Part shown: positions 1 to 8,187 of the stretch, in pieces
Layout of the letters: each line of letters starts with the position of its first letter
How positions within the stretch are numbered: the stretch's first letter is position 1
Origin: Streptomyces justiciae
GTDB lineage: Bacteria > Actinomycetota > Actinomycetes > Streptomycetales > Streptomycetaceae
Direction of reading: 5' to 3'
Length of the DNA stretch: 64,000 nucleotides
NCBI RefSeq assembly: GCF_015163075.1
Contig: NZ_JADDXU010000023.1
Coordinates: forward strand, 1 to 64,000
Made by a program: the position numbers and the translations under genes
Notes under the pieces: generated by a model
Database searches by the model: none
The model's input: only the letters and a program-made list of their open reading frames with translations
What the model was told of the DNA's origin: nothing

Positions 1-542
1 ACAGGCAACAGTCGGGACGGCCCTCGGCGCAGCAGCCACGGCGGTAGCAGGGACAGGGGGTCCAGGTAGGTGTCCCCTCTGCGTAGGCCCCAGTGCACGC
101 ACGTCGTCGTGCAGTGGGAGCCCGTTGGTTCCACCGTGGCCACCACCTCGCCCGGTGTCACCTCCTCGCCCTTCTTCACCGTCGCCCGTACCGGTTCATA
201 CGTCGTTCGCAGATCCGTGCCCGTGAGGGCGATCGAGAGCACGCCCTTTCCGGCCACCCGGCCCGCGAAGGAGACCCGGCCGGCGGCTACCGCTCGTACG
301 GGGGTGCCTGGAGGCGCTGCCAGGTCGACGCCTCGGTGGCCTCGGGCGTAGGCCGTGGGTGGGGGTTCCCAGGCGCGGAGGACAGGCGGGCGCAGTCCCA
401 CCGGCCATGTGCGGGCGATGGCGGGGACCGTCGCGGCGGGCGGCCGGGGTGGCGGCGGGGCCGGGTCGCCCGAGGCCGAGGGCAAGGGCGTCAGGAGCAG
501 GGCCAGGAGTAGGGGCAGCAGTGCGGTGTGCAGGTGTCGCAT
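1..542 (-). CDS. M23 family peptidase, secreted (3' end outside window)
   Basis: A peptidoglycan endopeptidase of the M23 (LytM/lysostaphin-like) zinc metallopeptidase family, acting outside the membrane. The ATG at 542 opens a hydrophobic signal peptide (about residues 5-25, leucine-rich) followed by a Pro/Ala linker. The M23 core begins near residue 69 with HRGVDLAA (zinc-ligand His and Asp) and continues through GTPVRAVAAGRVSFAG to the VHWGLRRG segment that supplies the active-site His. No stop is reached before base 1, so the C-terminus lies outside. It is divergent from rpsB, the usual Streptomyces arrangement. Identification rests on motif reading; family confidence is high, substrate unknown. 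Confidence 0.88.
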   Translation of the reverse strand, partial: MRHLHTALLPLLLALLLTPLPSASGDPAPPPPRPPAATVPAIARTWPVGLRPPVLRAWEPPPTAYARGHRGVDLAAPPGTPVRAVAAGRVSFAGRVAGKGVLSIALTGTDLRTTYEPVRATVKKGEEVTPGEVVATVEPTGSHCTTTCVHWGLRRGDTYLDPLSLLPPWLLRRGPSRLLP

Positions 543-807
543 GGCTCGAACCGTGCCTGATCAGGGGTGATCATGGCCGGGAGCTGTGGACTACTGCCCG
601 GTTGTGGACAGCGGCGTCACCCGGTGCCTCGCGGGTCCCGTACACTTCTTCTGGCGATCCGGGTCACCGGGTCGACTTCGCACGCCCCGACATCGGGCTC
701 TCGTAGCCATCGATGTCAGCGTCTTTCGGTCCCGTACGCACCTGCGTACGTGGCACGGCGCGTGCCGGGCGTCAGGACACAACCGAGAAAACACAAGGAG
801 AACGGCC
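543..807 (+). promoter_or_regulatory. rpsB promoter/leader region
   Basis: A 265-base divergent gap between the M23 peptidase and rpsB. A small perfect hairpin, CGTACGC (733-739) with GCGTACG (744-750), and a following GCACG/CGTGC pair suggest a structured rpsB leader, but I cannot assign a -10/-35 with confidence. S2 autoregulates its own mRNA in some bacteria; whether this leader does so is inference. The ribosome binding site AAGGAG is at 795-800. Confidence 0.35.
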
Positions 808-1704
808 ATGGCCGTCGTCACGATGCGGGAGCTGCTGGAAAGCGGCGTCCACTTCGGTCACCAGACCCGTCGCTGGAACCCGAAGATGAAGCGCTTCATC
901 TTCACCGAGCGCAACGGCATCTACATCATCGACCTGCTCCAGTCGCTGTCGTACATCGACCGTGCCTACGAGTTCGTCAAGGAGACCGTCGCCCACGGCG
1001 GCACGGTCATGTTCGTCGGCACGAAGAAGCAGGCGCAGGAGGCCATCGCCGAGCAGGCCACCCGCGTCGGCATGCCCTTCGTCAACCAGCGCTGGCTGGG
1101 CGGCATGCTCACCAACTTCTCCACCGTCTACAAGCGTCTGCAGCGCCTCAAGGAGCTCGAGCAGATCGACTTCGAGGACGTCGCCGCGTCCGGTCTGACC
1201 AAGAAGGAGCTTCTCGTGCTCTCGCGCGAGAAGGCCAAGCTGGAGAAGACCCTCGGTGGTATCCGCGAGATGTCCAAGGTTCCCAGCGCCGTCTGGATCG
1301 TGGACACCAAGAAGGAGCACATCGCGGTCGGTGAGGCCCGGAAGCTCAACATCCCGGTCGTCGCCATCCTCGACACCAACTGCGACCCCGACGAGGTCGA
1401 CTACAAGATCCCGGGCAACGACGACGCGATCCGCTCCGTCACCCTGCTCACCCGCGTGATCGCCGACGCCGTCGCCGAGGGCCTCATCGCCCGCTCCGGC
1501 GTCGCCACCGGCGACAAGGGTGACAAGGGCGCGGGCGAGCCGCTCGCCGCGTGGGAGCGCGACCTGCTCGAGGGCGAGAAGAAGGCCGAGGAGGCCCCGG
1601 CCGCCGAGGCTGAGGCTCCCGCCGCCGCTGAGGCCGAGGCGCCCGCCGCTGAGGCCCCCGCCGCCGAGGCCGAGGCTCCGGCCGCCGAGGCCGAGCAGGC
1701 CTGA
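808..1704 (+). CDS. rpsB: 30S ribosomal protein S2
   Basis: S2 is a structural protein of the small ribosomal subunit. The 298-residue product begins MAVVTMRELLESGVHFGHQ and carries the S2 signatures FVGTKKQAQ, NQRWLGGMLTNF and the IPVVAILDTNCDPD block. The C-terminus, roughly the last 45 residues, is an Ala/Glu/Pro low-complexity tail of repeating EAPAA units, as in other high-GC actinobacteria. I chose ATG 808 because AAGGAG lies 7 bases upstream; an in-frame upstream start would add about 74 residues that match nothing in S2. It is followed by a hairpin and then tsf, so the two are probably one attenuated transcription unit. Confidence 0.98.
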   Translation: MAVVTMRELLESGVHFGHQTRRWNPKMKRFIFTERNGIYIIDLLQSLSYIDRAYEFVKETVAHGGTVMFVGTKKQAQEAIAEQATRVGMPFVNQRWLGGMLTNFSTVYKRLQRLKELEQIDFEDVAASGLTKKELLVLSREKAKLEKTLGGIREMSKVPSAVWIVDTKKEHIAVGEARKLNIPVVAILDTNCDPDEVDYKIPGNDDAIRSVTLLTRVIADAVAEGLIARSGVATGDKGDKGAGEPLAAWERDLLEGEKKAEEAPAAEAEAPAAAEAEAPAAEAPAAEAEAPAAEAEQA

Positions 1705-1727
1705 CCCCTCACCCCTTCGGGTCTTCT

Positions 1728-1757
1728 GACGGCGGGGGCCCACCAGCCCCCGCCGTC
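1728..1757 (+). terminator. hairpin between rpsB and tsf (attenuator)
   Basis: Perfect 12-bp stem GACGGCGGGGGC / GCCCCCGCCGTC with a 6-base loop, lying between rpsB and tsf. There is no T-run, as is usual in Streptomyces. It probably reduces read-through so that S2 and EF-Ts are made in different amounts. Confidence 0.7.
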
Positions 1758-1798
1758 GGCCCGTAGATCTTCAGACTTCGAGAGAGATTCCAGGAATC

Positions 1799-2635
1799 AT
1801 GGCGAACTACACCGCCGCCGACGTCAAGAAGCTCCGTGAGCTCACCGGCGCCGGCATGATGGACTGCAAGAAGGCGCTGGACGAGGCCGAGGGCAACGTC
1901 GACAAGGCCGTCGAGGCGCTCCGCATCAAGGGCCAGAAGGGCGTCGCCAAGCGCGAGGGCCGCTCCGCCGAGAACGGCGCCGTGGTCTCCCTCATCGCCG
2001 ACGACAACACCTCCGGTGTCCTGGTCGAGCTGAAGTGCGAGACGGACTTCGTCGCCAAGGGCGAGAAGTTCCAGGCCGTCGCCAACCAGATCGCGCAGCA
2101 CGTCGCCGCCACCTCCCCGGCCGACCTCGACGCTCTGCTCGCCTCCGAGATCGAGGCCGGCAAGACCGTCCAGGCGTTCGTGGACGAGGCCAACGCCAAC
2201 CTCGGCGAGAAGATCGTCCTGGACCGCTTCGCGCAGTTCGCCGACGGCTTCGTCTTCGCCTACATGCACCGCACCATGCCCGACCTGCCCCCGCAGATCG
2301 GTGTCCTGGTCGAGCTGGACAAGGCCGACGCCGACCTGGCGAAGGGTGTCGCCCAGCACATCGCCGCCTTCGCGCCGAAGTACCTCTCCAAGGAGGACGT
2401 CCCGGCCGAGGTCGTCGAGTCCGAGCGCCGCGTCGCCGAGGAGACCACCCGCGCCGAGGGCAAGCCCGAGGCCGCCCTGCCGAAGATCGTCGAGGGTCGC
2501 CTCAACGGCTTCTTCAAGGACGCCACGCTGCTCGGCCAGCCGTACGCGCTCGACAACAAGAAGTCCGTCCAGAAGGTTCTGGACGAGGCCGGTGTCACCC
2601 TGAAGCGCTTCACGCGCATCAAGGTCGGCATCTGA
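1799..2635 (+). CDS. tsf: elongation factor Ts
   Basis: EF-Ts is the nucleotide exchange factor that recycles EF-Tu-GDP in the cytoplasm. The 278-residue product has the N-terminal UBA-like helices (KKLRELTGAGMMDCKKAL) with the conserved TGAGMMDCK contact to EF-Tu, then VELKCETDFVAK at the start of the core, and a complete C-terminal dimerisation region ending FTRIKVGI. The length is normal for actinobacteria. ATG 1799 follows GAGAGATTCCAGG. It is downstream of rpsB and separated from pyrH by a very strong terminator. Confidence 0.98.
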   Translation: MANYTAADVKKLRELTGAGMMDCKKALDEAEGNVDKAVEALRIKGQKGVAKREGRSAENGAVVSLIADDNTSGVLVELKCETDFVAKGEKFQAVANQIAQHVAATSPADLDALLASEIEAGKTVQAFVDEANANLGEKIVLDRFAQFADGFVFAYMHRTMPDLPPQIGVLVELDKADADLAKGVAQHIAAFAPKYLSKEDVPAEVVESERRVAEETTRAEGKPEAALPKIVEGRLNGFFKDATLLGQPYALDNKKSVQKVLDEAGVTLKRFTRIKVGI

Positions 2636-2737
2636 GTCCGTACCGCGTTCGACGCCCGACCCCGATAGGGTCGTAGGCAGTCGTCCGGTACGCCGCCACG
2701 CACGCGCGTGGCGGACGACAGCAGATCTGACGAGGAG

Positions 2738-2783
2738 GCCATTGCCGCGCATGGGATGCGAACCAGTTCCCATCGGCAATGGC
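2738..2783 (+). terminator. strong two-part terminator after tsf
   Basis: Outer arms GGCCATTGCCG (2738-2748) and CGGCAATGGCC (2773-2783) are perfect 11-bp complements; inside them ATGGGA pairs with TCCCAT. The stem is followed by TTCTTC, making a classic intrinsic terminator. It would end the rpsB-tsf transcript and imply that pyrH has its own promoter or depends on read-through. Confidence 0.85.
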
Positions 2784-2824
2784 CTTCTTCGTATGTGCGA
2801 CCCCTTGAAAGAGGCGAGATTCCG

Positions 2825-3583
2825 ATGACCACCAAGGCCCAGAAGAGCGACGACGGCAAAGTGAGCGGCCGGTTTCTGCTGAAGCTGTCCGGAGAGGCCT
2901 TCTCCGGTGGCGGGGGCCTGGGCGTGGACCCGGACGTGGTGCACAAGATCGCCCGCGAGATCGCGGCCGTCGTGCGCGACGGAGCGGAGATCGCGGTCGT
3001 CATCGGCGGCGGCAACTTCTTCCGCGGCGCCGAACTCCAGCAGCGCGGCATGGACCGTGCCCGCTCCGACTACATGGGCATGCTCGGCACCGTGATGAAC
3101 TGCCTCGCCCTCCAGGACTTCCTGGAGAAGGAGGGCATCGACTCCCGCGTGCAGACCGCCATCACCATGGGCCAGGTCGCCGAGCCGTACATCCCGCTGC
3201 GCGCCGTGCGTCACCTGGAGAAGGGCCGCGTGGTCATCTTCGGTGCCGGTATGGGCATGCCGTACTTCTCCACCGACACCACCGCCGCCCAGCGCGCCCT
3301 GGAGATCGACGCCGAGGCGCTCCTCATGGGCAAGAACGGCGTGGACGGGGTCTACGACTCCGACCCGAAGAAAAACCCCGACGCGGTCAAGTTCGACTCC
3401 CTCGGCTACGGCGAGGTCATCACCCGCGACCTCAAGGTCGCCGACGCCACCGCCATCACGCTGTGCCGCGACAACAAGCTCCCGATCCTCGTCTTCGAGC
3501 TTCTGACGGAGGGCAATATCGCGCGCGCCGTCAAGGGTGAGAAGATCGGCACGCTTGTGGGTGACCAGGGCAGCCGGGACTGA
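2825..3583 (+). CDS. pyrH: uridylate (UMP) kinase
   Basis: Phosphorylates UMP to UDP in de novo pyrimidine synthesis; bacterial UMP kinases are hexameric and belong to the amino-acid-kinase fold. The 252-residue product shows the N-terminal FLLKLSGEAF loop, VIGGGNFFRG, the GAGMGMPYFSTDT acceptor/ATP region and the DGVYDSDPKKNP motif. ATG 2825 follows GAAAGAGG; an upstream in-frame start would run back through the tsf terminator and is rejected. frr follows after about 140 bases, as in most actinobacteria. Confidence 0.97.
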   Translation: MTTKAQKSDDGKVSGRFLLKLSGEAFSGGGGLGVDPDVVHKIAREIAAVVRDGAEIAVVIGGGNFFRGAELQQRGMDRARSDYMGMLGTVMNCLALQDFLEKEGIDSRVQTAITMGQVAEPYIPLRAVRHLEKGRVVIFGAGMGMPYFSTDTTAAQRALEIDAEALLMGKNGVDGVYDSDPKKNPDAVKFDSLGYGEVITRDLKVADATAITLCRDNKLPILVFELLTEGNIARAVKGEKIGTLVGDQGSRD

Positions 3584-3726
3584 CCCCAGTTGGACACCGT
3601 CCCTGACCGGGGGATGGACAATGTCCTGCCGGTCGGGAACCGTGCAGGAAGAAGACGCGACGCAGCCGGCCGCCGCCCCATCAAGGAACCGCAGCCGGGC
3701 CTACTCAAGACACGCAGGAGCAAGTG

Positions 3727-4284
3727 GTGATCGAAGAGACCCTCCTCGAGGCCGAGGAGAAGATGGAGAAGGCCGTCGTGGTCGCCAAGGAGGACTTCGC
3801 CGCGATCCGCACCGGCCGTGCGCACCCGGCGATGTTCAACAAGATCGTGGCCGACTACTACGGCGCGCCGACGCCGATCAACCAGCTGGCTTCGTTCTCC
3901 GTGCCGGAGCCGCGCATGGCGGTCGTGACCCCGTTCGACAAGACGGCGCTGCGCAACATCGAGCAGGCCATCCGTGACTCGGACCTGGGCGTCAACCCGA
4001 GCAACGACGGCAACATCATCCGGGTGGTGTTCCCCGAGCTCACCGAGGAGCGCCGCCGCGACTACATCAAGGTCGCCAAGGGCAAGGCGGAGGACTCGCG
4101 CGTGTCCATCCGCTCGGTCCGCCGCAAGGCCAAGGACGCGATCGACAAGCTCGTCAAGGACGGCGAGGTCGGCGAGGACGAGGGCCGCCGTGCGGAGAAG
4201 GAGCTCGACGACGCGACGCACAAGTACGTCGCTCAGGTGGACGAGCTGCTGAAGCACAAGGAAGCGGAGCTCCTCGAAGTCTGA
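3727..4284 (+). CDS. frr: ribosome recycling factor
   Basis: Splits post-termination ribosomes together with EF-G. The 185-residue protein is the standard RRF length, with the conserved IRTGRAHPAMF, YGAPTPINQLA and LTEERRRDYIKVAK segments. Two adjacent GTG codons (3724, 3727) are possible starts; GTG 3727 is preferred because GGAG at 3717-3720 is then 6 bases away and the protein begins MIEETLLEAEEK. The stop codon overlaps the cdsA start (TGATG), indicating translational coupling with the phosphatidate cytidylyltransferase gene. Confidence 0.97.
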   Translation: MIEETLLEAEEKMEKAVVVAKEDFAAIRTGRAHPAMFNKIVADYYGAPTPINQLASFSVPEPRMAVVTPFDKTALRNIEQAIRDSDLGVNPSNDGNIIRVVFPELTEERRRDYIKVAKGKAEDSRVSIRSVRRKAKDAIDKLVKDGEVGEDEGRRAEKELDDATHKYVAQVDELLKHKEAELLEV

Positions 4285-5456
4285 TGAACGACTCTTCCTG
4301 GGGCTCTCCGCCTGGGGCCGGGCCGCACGCCGGGTACTGGGGGCCCACCGACCAGGGGCCTGTCCAGGGGGCTGCCCCGGCGGGTCCCGCGTACGATGCG
4401 CCTGAGGCGCAGCAGACTCGCCCCATGCCCATCGTGCCCGACGTACCCGCGTATGGCGGAGACCAGGATGACGACCGGGGGGCCGCTCGGCTGAGTGGCC
4501 CCTTGTACCGGGACGACACGTTCCGGGACGCGACGTTCCGCGACGAGACCACGTCGGCGCAGCCCCGAGCGGCTGCGCCGCAGACGCAGAATCCGGAGCC
4601 CATGCCCGACGCCCCCCAGCCGGCTTCCGCGCCGCAGAAGAAGAGCGCGGGGCGTGACCTGAGCGCGGCCATAGGGGTCGGCGTCGGGCTCGGTGTGGTG
4701 ATCGTCGCCTCGCTCTTCGTCGTCAAGGCCGTCTTCGTCGGCGTCATAGCGGTCGCCGTGGTCGTCGGACTCTGGGAGCTGACCTCGCGGCTGGAGGAGC
4801 GCAAGGGCATCAAGGCGCCCCTCGTGCCGCTGGCGGTCGGCGGTGCGGCCATGGTCGTCGCCGGGTACGTCCGCGAGGCCGAGGGCGCGTGGGTGGCGAT
4901 GGCGCTCACCGCGCTCGCGGTGCTGGTCTGGCGGATGACGGAACCGCCGGAGGGCTACCTCAAGGACGTCACCGCGGGCGTCTTCGCGGCCTTCTACGTC
5001 CCCTTCCTGGCCACGTTCGTCGCGATGATGCTCACCGCCGACGACGGGCCGCAGCGCGTGCTGACGTTCCTGCTCCTCACCGTCGTCAGCGACACCGGGG
5101 CGTACGCCGTCGGCTGGCGCTTCGGCAAGCACAAGCTCGCGCCGCGCATCAGCCCCGGCAAGACCCGTGAGGGCCTGCTGGGCGCGGTGTCCTTCGCGAT
5201 GGTGGCGGGCGCGCTGTGCATGCAGTTCCTGATCGACGACGGCACCTGGTGGCAGGGGCTGCTGCTGGGCCTCGCGGTGGCGGCGAGCGCGACGCTCGGT
5301 GACCTCGGCGAGTCGATGATCAAGCGCGACCTCGGCATCAAGGACATGGGCACGCTGCTGCCGGGACACGGCGGCATCATGGACCGGCTGGACTCGTTGC
5401 TGCCGACCGCTCCTGTGGTCTGGCTGTTGCTGGTGCTGTTCGTCGGTTCGGGCTGA
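4284..5456 (+). CDS. cdsA: phosphatidate cytidylyltransferase (CDP-diglyceride synthase)
   Basis: Makes CDP-diacylglycerol from CTP and phosphatidic acid at the inner membrane, the branch point for phospholipid synthesis. The 390-residue protein has a Pro/Gln-rich, poorly conserved cytoplasmic extension of about 120 residues, common in Streptomyces, then about eight membrane helices. The C-terminal CTP-transferase signature is clear: KLAPRISPGKTREGLLG and SMIKRDLGIKDMGTLLPGHG followed by GIMDRLDSLL. It overlaps frr by one base and ends just before a terminator, closing the pyrH-frr-cdsA unit. Confidence 0.95.
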   Translation: MNDSSWGSPPGAGPHAGYWGPTDQGPVQGAAPAGPAYDAPEAQQTRPMPIVPDVPAYGGDQDDDRGAARLSGPLYRDDTFRDATFRDETTSAQPRAAAPQTQNPEPMPDAPQPASAPQKKSAGRDLSAAIGVGVGLGVVIVASLFVVKAVFVGVIAVAVVVGLWELTSRLEERKGIKAPLVPLAVGGAAMVVAGYVREAEGAWVAMALTALAVLVWRMTEPPEGYLKDVTAGVFAAFYVPFLATFVAMMLTADDGPQRVLTFLLLTVVSDTGAYAVGWRFGKHKLAPRISPGKTREGLLGAVSFAMVAGALCMQFLIDDGTWWQGLLLGLAVAASATLGDLGESMIKRDLGIKDMGTLLPGHGGIMDRLDSLLPTAPVVWLLLVLFVGSG

Positions 5457-5476
5457 TCGTCGTACGGACGTCTGGG

Positions 5477-5502
5477 GAAGCCCCCGCTGCGGCGGGGGCT
5501 TC
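5477..5502 (+). terminator. terminator after cdsA
   Basis: Arms GAAGCCCCCGC (5477-5487) and GCGGGGGCTTC (5492-5502) form a perfect 11-bp stem with a 4-base loop, followed by TGCTGTT. It lies 20 bases after the cdsA stop. Confidence 0.85.
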
Positions 5503-5579
5503 TGCTGTTCTCGGGGGCGGTCCGGTGGGACGATTTCCCTGTAAGCCCTCGAAGGGGATCGCCCTGGAAGGAGGGCGTC

Positions 5580-6029
5580 ATGCCCGCCATCCGTGAAGTG
5601 ATCGACGTCGACCGCAGTCCCGAAGACGTCTACGCGTACATCACCGACCCCTCCCATCTGCCGGAATGGCAGCTGAGCGCCGTCAAGGCGGAACCGCTCG
5701 ACGAGGGGCCGATCCACGCCGGCTCCCGGGTGCGGGTCACCCGGCGGATCGGGAACCGCGAGATCCCGATGACCGTCGAGTTCGACGAGCTGGACCCTCC
5801 GCACAGCTGGGACCTGCACGGGGTCTCCGGGCCCGTCCGGCCCCGTACGCACGGTGAGATCGAGCCGCTCGACGACGGGCGGAGGTCCCGCGTGACGATC
5901 GAGATCGACTTCGAGGGGCACGGGCTCGGCAGGGCGCTGGTCCCCCTCGTCGTCCGCCCGCAGATCCGCAAGGAGCTTCCGCGGGACGAGCAGTTGCTCA
6001 AGGAGTGCCTGGAGCGGCCGAGCACCTAG
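5580..6029 (+). CDS. SRPBCC (START/Bet v1-like) family protein
   Basis: A 149-residue soluble protein with the START/Bet v1-like fold pattern of polyketide-cyclase/dehydrase-type SRPBCC proteins: VIDVDRSPEDVYAYITDPSHLPEWQ at the start, a beta-rich middle (VRVTRRIGNREIPMTVEF) and a C-terminal long helix. These bind small hydrophobic ligands; no particular ligand can be read from sequence. ATG 5580 has AAGGAG 8 bases upstream. It stands alone between the cdsA terminator and a convergent hydrolase gene only 18 bases away. Confidence 0.8.
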   Translation: MPAIREVIDVDRSPEDVYAYITDPSHLPEWQLSAVKAEPLDEGPIHAGSRVRVTRRIGNREIPMTVEFDELDPPHSWDLHGVSGPVRPRTHGEIEPLDDGRRSRVTIEIDFEGHGLGRALVPLVVRPQIRKELPRDEQLLKECLERPST

Positions 6030-6047
6030 GCCGTACCGACAGCGCGG

Positions 6048-6812
6048 CTACTCCGGGAACCCGCCCAGGAAATCGTCCAGCAGCGGCAGGACCGACGACG
6101 TCCGCCGCAGGACCGTCATGTGCGTGGTGCCGGGCAGGACGGCCAGCTGGGCGTCGGGGATCAGGCGCTGCATCTCGGCCGCGTGTTCGACGTGCACGAA
6201 GTCGCGGTCGCCGAGCAGCAGCAGCGTGGGCGCCGCCAGGCCGCGCAGGTCGTCCGCGGTCCAGGGCAGCGGGGCATGGGCCGCCGCCGTGACCTTGCCG
6301 AGGAAGTCCTGGAAGTGCTCGGGATACGGGGCGACGGCGGCGTACGCGTCGGCCATCTCCTGGAAGTCGGCCTGCGTGGGCAGCAGCGGGGAGGTGTAGT
6401 CGGGCGTGCGGATCTCGTCCCGCATGCCGTCCTGGGTGTACTGGGCGGAGACGAACACGAGCCGGCCGACGCGCTCGGGATGCCGTACCGCGATCTCCAG
6501 CGCGGTCAGCGCGCCGAGGCTGTAGCCGAGGAAGTCGGCCTGCGGGATGCCGAGCTCGTCGAGCAGGGCCACGACGTCGGAGGCGAGGTGCGGGACGGTC
6601 AGGTCGCGGTCGGTGTCGGCCGTGTGGCCGTGCCCCTGGAGCTCAGGGGCGATGACCTGGCGGTCCGCGGCCAGGGCGGGCAGCACGGCCCCGAAGGACA
6701 GCCCGATGGTGGTGACGCCGCCGTGCAGCAGCACCAGCGGGCGGCGGTCGTCCTGGGCGGCGCCGTGGATCTCGTAGTACATCTCCAGGCCGTTGACCTT
6801 GGCGTACGGCAT
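6048..6812 (-). CDS. alpha/beta hydrolase
   Basis: A 254-residue alpha/beta-hydrolase-fold enzyme. The oxyanion segment LVLLHGGV is near residue 28, the nucleophile elbow GYSLGA gives Ser, GDRDFVH supplies the acid region, and the catalytic His is in PGTTHMT near the C-terminus. There is no signal peptide, so it is probably cytoplasmic. ATG 6812 gives the best spacing from GGAAG; ATG 6818 or GTG 6821 would add two or three residues. It is divergent from rlmN, and its substrate cannot be deduced. Confidence 0.85.
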   Translation of the reverse strand: MPYAKVNGLEMYYEIHGAAQDDRRPLVLLHGGVTTIGLSFGAVLPALAADRQVIAPELQGHGHTADTDRDLTVPHLASDVVALLDELGIPQADFLGYSLGALTALEIAVRHPERVGRLVFVSAQYTQDGMRDEIRTPDYTSPLLPTQADFQEMADAYAAVAPYPEHFQDFLGKVTAAAHAPLPWTADDLRGLAAPTLLLLGDRDFVHVEHAAEMQRLIPDAQLAVLPGTTHMTVLRRTSSVLPLLDDFLGGFPE

Positions 6813-6947
6813 TGTCATCACTTCCGGTGGCGGGTGGACGGGAACGTATGGCAGGAAGACCCGTCCCGCACCCGGAAGTCATCGGTCACGCTCGGCGACA
6901 GGCGGGGGCCCAGGTCACTCCATTCGATCTGCGACACTGGTACAGCC

Positions 6948-8054
6948 ATGCCTAAGCCCGGAGAACTCACTTTCGTCGCCCCGCGCGGAGCCAAGAAGCC
7001 GCCGCGGCACCTTGCCGATCTCACTCCTGCCGAGCGCAAGGATGTCGTGGCCGAGATCGGTGAGAAGCCGTTTCGTGCCAAGCAGCTCTCGCAGCACTAC
7101 TTCGCGCGGTACGCGCACGATCCGGAGCAGTGGACGGACATTCCGGCCGGCGCTCGCGGCAAGTTGCAGGAGGCGCTGCTTCCTGAGCTGATGACCGTCG
7201 TCCGGCATCTGTCGACCGACCAGGGGACCACGCGCAAGACGCTGTGGCGGCTGTTCGACGGGACGCTCGTCGAGTCGGTGCTGATGCGGTACCCGGACCG
7301 GGTCACCATGTGCATCAGCTCGCAGGCCGGGTGCGGGATGAACTGTCCCTTCTGCGCCACCGGACAGGCGGGTCTTGACCGGAATCTGTCCACCGCCGAG
7401 ATCGTCCATCAGATCGTCGACGGGATGCGGGCGCTCCGGGACGGGGAAGTGCCCGGTGGGCCTGCTCGGCTCTCCAACATCGTCTTCATGGGCATGGGCG
7501 AGCCCCTCGCCAACTACAAGCGGGTCGTGCAGTCGATCCGTGCGCTCACCGATCCCGCTCCGGACGGGCTCGGGCTGTCGCAGCGGGGTATCACCGTCTC
7601 CACCGTCGGGCTGGTGCCGGCCATTCATCGGTTCGCCGACGAAGGGTTCAAGTGCCGGCTCGCCATCTCGCTGCACGCTCCCGACGACGAGCTGCGCGAC
7701 ACCCTCGTCCCCGTGAACACGCGGTGGAAGGTGCGTGAGGTCCTCGACGCCGGGTTCGAGTACGTCGAGAAGAGCGGGCGCCGGCTGTCGATCGAGTACG
7801 CGCTCATCCGCGACATCAACGACCAGGCCTGGCGTGGGGACCGGCTCGGGCGGCTGCTGCGCGGCAAGCCCGTGCACGTCAACCTCATCCCGCTGAACCC
7901 GACCCCGGGCTCCAAGTGGACCGCCTCGCGGCCCGAGGACGAGAAGGCCTTCGTCGAGGCCATCGCCGCGCACGGCGTGCCGGTGACCGTCCGGGACACC
8001 CGTGGGCAGGAGATCGACGGGGCCTGCGGTCAGCTGGCGGCAGGCGAACGGTAG
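6948..8054 (+). CDS. rlmN: dual-specificity 23S rRNA/tRNA adenine C2-methyltransferase
   Basis: A radical-SAM enzyme that methylates C2 of A2503 in 23S rRNA and A37 in some tRNAs. The 368-residue product carries the 4Fe-4S motif CGMNCPFC (Cys129, 133, 136), the FMGMGEPLANY and LAISLHAPDD blocks and the C-terminal REIDGACGQL segment with the second catalytic cysteine. ATG 6948 is chosen because the protein then has normal RlmN length; a longer frame would read through the divergent promoter. No clear Shine-Dalgarno is seen. Confidence 0.95.
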   Translation: MPKPGELTFVAPRGAKKPPRHLADLTPAERKDVVAEIGEKPFRAKQLSQHYFARYAHDPEQWTDIPAGARGKLQEALLPELMTVVRHLSTDQGTTRKTLWRLFDGTLVESVLMRYPDRVTMCISSQAGCGMNCPFCATGQAGLDRNLSTAEIVHQIVDGMRALRDGEVPGGPARLSNIVFMGMGEPLANYKRVVQSIRALTDPAPDGLGLSQRGITVSTVGLVPAIHRFADEGFKCRLAISLHAPDDELRDTLVPVNTRWKVREVLDAGFEYVEKSGRRLSIEYALIRDINDQAWRGDRLGRLLRGKPVHVNLIPLNPTPGSKWTASRPEDEKAFVEAIAAHGVPVTVRDTRGQEIDGACGQLAAGER

Positions 8055-8087
8055 TCTGACCGTCGTAAGAACAACTTCATATTTCTA

Positions 8088-8180
8088 TCCGACAGGGGAG
8101 CGCCACAGCGCTGAGAGTGCGGCCGTCGGGCCGCAGACCCTCTGAACCTCGCCCAGGTCATTCTGGGTAGGAAGTTCGGT
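8088..8180 (+). promoter_or_regulatory. TPP (THI-box) riboswitch
   Basis: The THI-element core is readable: GGGGAGC at the 5' side, CTGAGAGT after the first helix, a variable GC hairpin (GCGGCC..GGCCGC), ACCCTCTGAACCTC, and a 3' side ending CTGGGTAGG. The 5' CCGAC and 3' GTTCGG can close helix P1. It lies just upstream of thiB and would shut the transporter down when thiamine pyrophosphate is plentiful. The GGAAG that could serve as ribosome binding site lies inside the 3' strand, consistent with control of translation. Confidence 0.93.
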
Positions 8181-8187
8181 CATCACC

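Noticed and set aside
586..807. N-terminal extension of rpsB of about 74 residues
   Set aside because: S2 begins at MAVVTM with a good ribosome binding site at 795-800; the extension matches no S2 feature.
1600..1701. GC-rich repeated units encoding EAPAA
   Set aside because: Not a CRISPR or mobile repeat; it is the normal low-complexity C-terminus of actinobacterial S2.
2708..2824. N-terminal extension of pyrH
   Set aside because: It would translate through the tsf terminator; the start at 2825 has a ribosome binding site and normal length.
6120..6947. N-terminal extension of rlmN
   Set aside because: It is antisense to the alpha/beta hydrolase and gives a non-RlmN sequence.
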